Origin: Winogradskyella thalassocola
GTDB lineage: Bacteria > Bacteroidota > Bacteroidia > Flavobacteriales > Flavobacteriaceae
DNA: 64,000 bases
NCBI RefSeq assembly: GCF_900099995.1
Contig: NZ_FNCZ01000001.1
Span: 620,001-684,000 of the forward strand
Reading direction: 5' to 3'
In this document: piece after piece, positions 63,040 to 64,000 of the stretch
Layout: every line of letters begins with the position of its first letter
Numbering within the stretch: the first letter of the stretch is position 1
Position numbers and translations under genes: made by a program
Notes under the pieces: generated by a model
Told to the model about the DNA's origin: nothing
The model's database searches: none
Seen by the model: the letters and a program-made list of their open reading frames with translations, nothing else

Positions 63040-64000
63040 TAGGTTTTATTTAGAACAAATGGGACATGTTTTTTTAAGCCATAATTCTTTTTTAAAAATT
63101 TAGAATCCAGTTTACCATCCAAAATTACTATAGCAGCTCCTAATGCTGAACCTAATGAAGAACTGGTTGACCTCACTTTCAGCTTGCTTAAACGATGTGT
63201 TAATAATTTTATAAAGACTTCGTTATCGCTAAACCCTCCATCAATATACAATCGTTTTATTGAACTGTTAGTGCCTAATGTGGTTTTTATACTTTGTAGT
63301 TGTACATCAATAAGCTCTATCATTAATTGATGATAAGCGTCTTGATAATTGTCATGTTTGAGGTTCGTTTTCTCTGGTGTTTCTGTGTTGACCAAATATT
63401 TCCACTTAAAACATGGACTAAAACTATATGATAATCTGTTGAAAATTTGACTATTAAATGTTACTGATTTGTGTCGGTCTAATGGCACGTCAAAATATTG
63501 ACTTAATTGTGTAATTTGATGTATGTATTCTTTTCCCAGTAACAGTTTTGCCGATTTCACAGGCTTGCCATTAACCTTCATGTAATTAATGGTGTCATTT
63601 TGAAGGTCTTCGTTGGTTAAGGGTATTTCGGAATACGGATTTAGTGATACACTCCAAGTACCCGTTGAAACCAAAACAAATGGTTTTTTAGACCCTTTTA
63701 AATAAGGTATGAGTGCTGAAGAACTATCATGAATACCCACTCCAATTTTTATGCGTTTTCCATTATAATATTTAGAAATACATGTTTCGGTTGAAACAAT
63801 TGGTGGAAGTATTTGGTCAATATCTTCTTTATAAACCCAACTGTGATAATCTTTTTTACCATAATCCCAAAGTGAGGTGTGGCAGCCAATACTTGTAAAT
63901 TCACTAAGCGGAACACCTGTAAACATATAACTAAGATATTGTGGCAAGTGTAAAGAATACATTATGTTTTTGAATACGTCTGGTTGCTTATATTTTAACC
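63039..64000 (-). CDS. FGGY-family carbohydrate kinase, partial at window edge
   Basis: C-terminal ~320 residues of a sugar kinase. The frame stays open to the right edge: codons upstream of the Met at 63962 read LKYKQPDVFKNI and join YSLHLPQYLSY, a normal FGGY mid-domain sequence. The gene therefore starts outside the window and is not truncated biologically. The C-terminal ATPase domain has GIHDSSSALIPYL and STGTWSVSLNP, most like rhamnulokinase/fuculokinase-type members, and GGFSDNEVF near the end. With GH78 and LldD this suggests L-rhamnose catabolism, which is inference. Confidence 0.85.
   Translation of the reverse strand, partial: LKYKQPDVFKNIMYSLHLPQYLSYMFTGVPLSEFTSIGCHTSLWDYGKKDYHSWVYKEDIDQILPPIVSTETCISKYYNGKRIKIGVGIHDSSSALIPYLKGSKKPFVLVSTGTWSVSLNPYSEIPLTNEDLQNDTINYMKVNGKPVKSAKLLLGKEYIHQITQLSQYFDVPLDRHKSVTFNSQIFNRLSYSFSPCFKWKYLVNTETPEKTNLKHDNYQDAYHQLMIELIDVQLQSIKTTLGTNSSIKRLYIDGGFSDNEVFIKLLTHRLSKLKVRSTSSSLGSALGAAIVILDGKLDSKFLKKNYGLKKHVPFVLNKT

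Noticed and set aside
48941..64000. Classical ulvan or alginate locus
   Set aside because: No sulfatases, no PL7/PL17-type alginate lyases and no ulvan-lyase families were recognised. The kdu genes and GH78 point elsewhere.

Overview
The window looks like chromosome of a marine-type member of the Flavobacteriaceae (Bacteroidota). Several large secreted proteins end in type IX secretion (T9SS type A) sorting domains. There is a SusC/SusD pair, many lipoproteins, no Shine-Dalgarno-like spacing, AT-rich DNA, and repeated -7 elements of the Bacteroidota type (TAnnTTTG). Genus cannot be fixed from the sequence alone.

Positions 1-18500 are a conserved housekeeping block: rnpA, an M1 metallopeptidase, an S8 protease, a metallo-beta-lactamase-fold hydrolase, a DUF202 membrane protein, a cation/proton antiporter with a TrkA-N domain, lepA, a TonB-dependent receptor, a TolB-like propeller lipoprotein, an M28 peptidase with PDZ, dusB, a LolC/E-type permease, rbfA, methylmalonyl-CoA epimerase and a CAT-anticodon tRNA. 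A cluster of about 120-bp tandem repeats sits at 15650-16150.

Positions 18900-64000 form one large polysaccharide-utilisation locus. From left to right it holds: lacI-dctPQM (TRAP transporter), divergent from kduI-kduD-DUF4861; an AraC regulator divergent from a three-gene operon headed by a 777-residue fusion of a membrane di-iron hydroxylase, a Rieske ferredoxin and an NqrF-like flavin reductase, followed by a creatininase-family protein and an aldo/keto reductase; SusC-SusD-surface lipoprotein; an eight-gene operon (a 2058-residue double beta-helix protein, an esterase, a PL14-like lyase, a SASA acetylesterase, GH78, a GH94-like phosphorylase, a GPH transporter and GH88); a NodB-like protein with a tandem-module adhesin; and a third beta-helix protein behind lldD and an FGGY kinase that runs off the right edge.

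The proposed logic is as follows. Secreted lyase, beta-helix and deacetylase-like proteins carrying a shared ~180-210 residue binding module cut and deacetylate a glycan at the surface. SusCD imports fragments. GH88 removes unsaturated uronate, and TRAP and GPH carriers bring products into the cytoplasm. GH78 and GH94 finish the oligosaccharides. KduI/KduD convert unsaturated uronate towards 2-keto-3-deoxygluconate, and kinase plus LldD fit deoxysugar (rhamnose-type) catabolism. The substrate is therefore inferred to be an acetylated, rhamnose- and uronate-containing glycan. No sulfatase is visible, which argues against classical ulvan. The fusion oxygenase most resembles a single-chain version of the rhizopine MocD/MocE/MocF system and may be an O-demethylase for methylated sugars. 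This is the most novel candidate in the window.

Two cis-regulatory signatures tie the locus together. A CAATCGATTG palindrome, in a perfect 34-bp form between lacI and kduI, recurs before the 2058-aa operon and at the 5' end of the NodB-like gene. A separate bipartite promoter element with conserved spacing lies before SusC and before the NodB-like gene.
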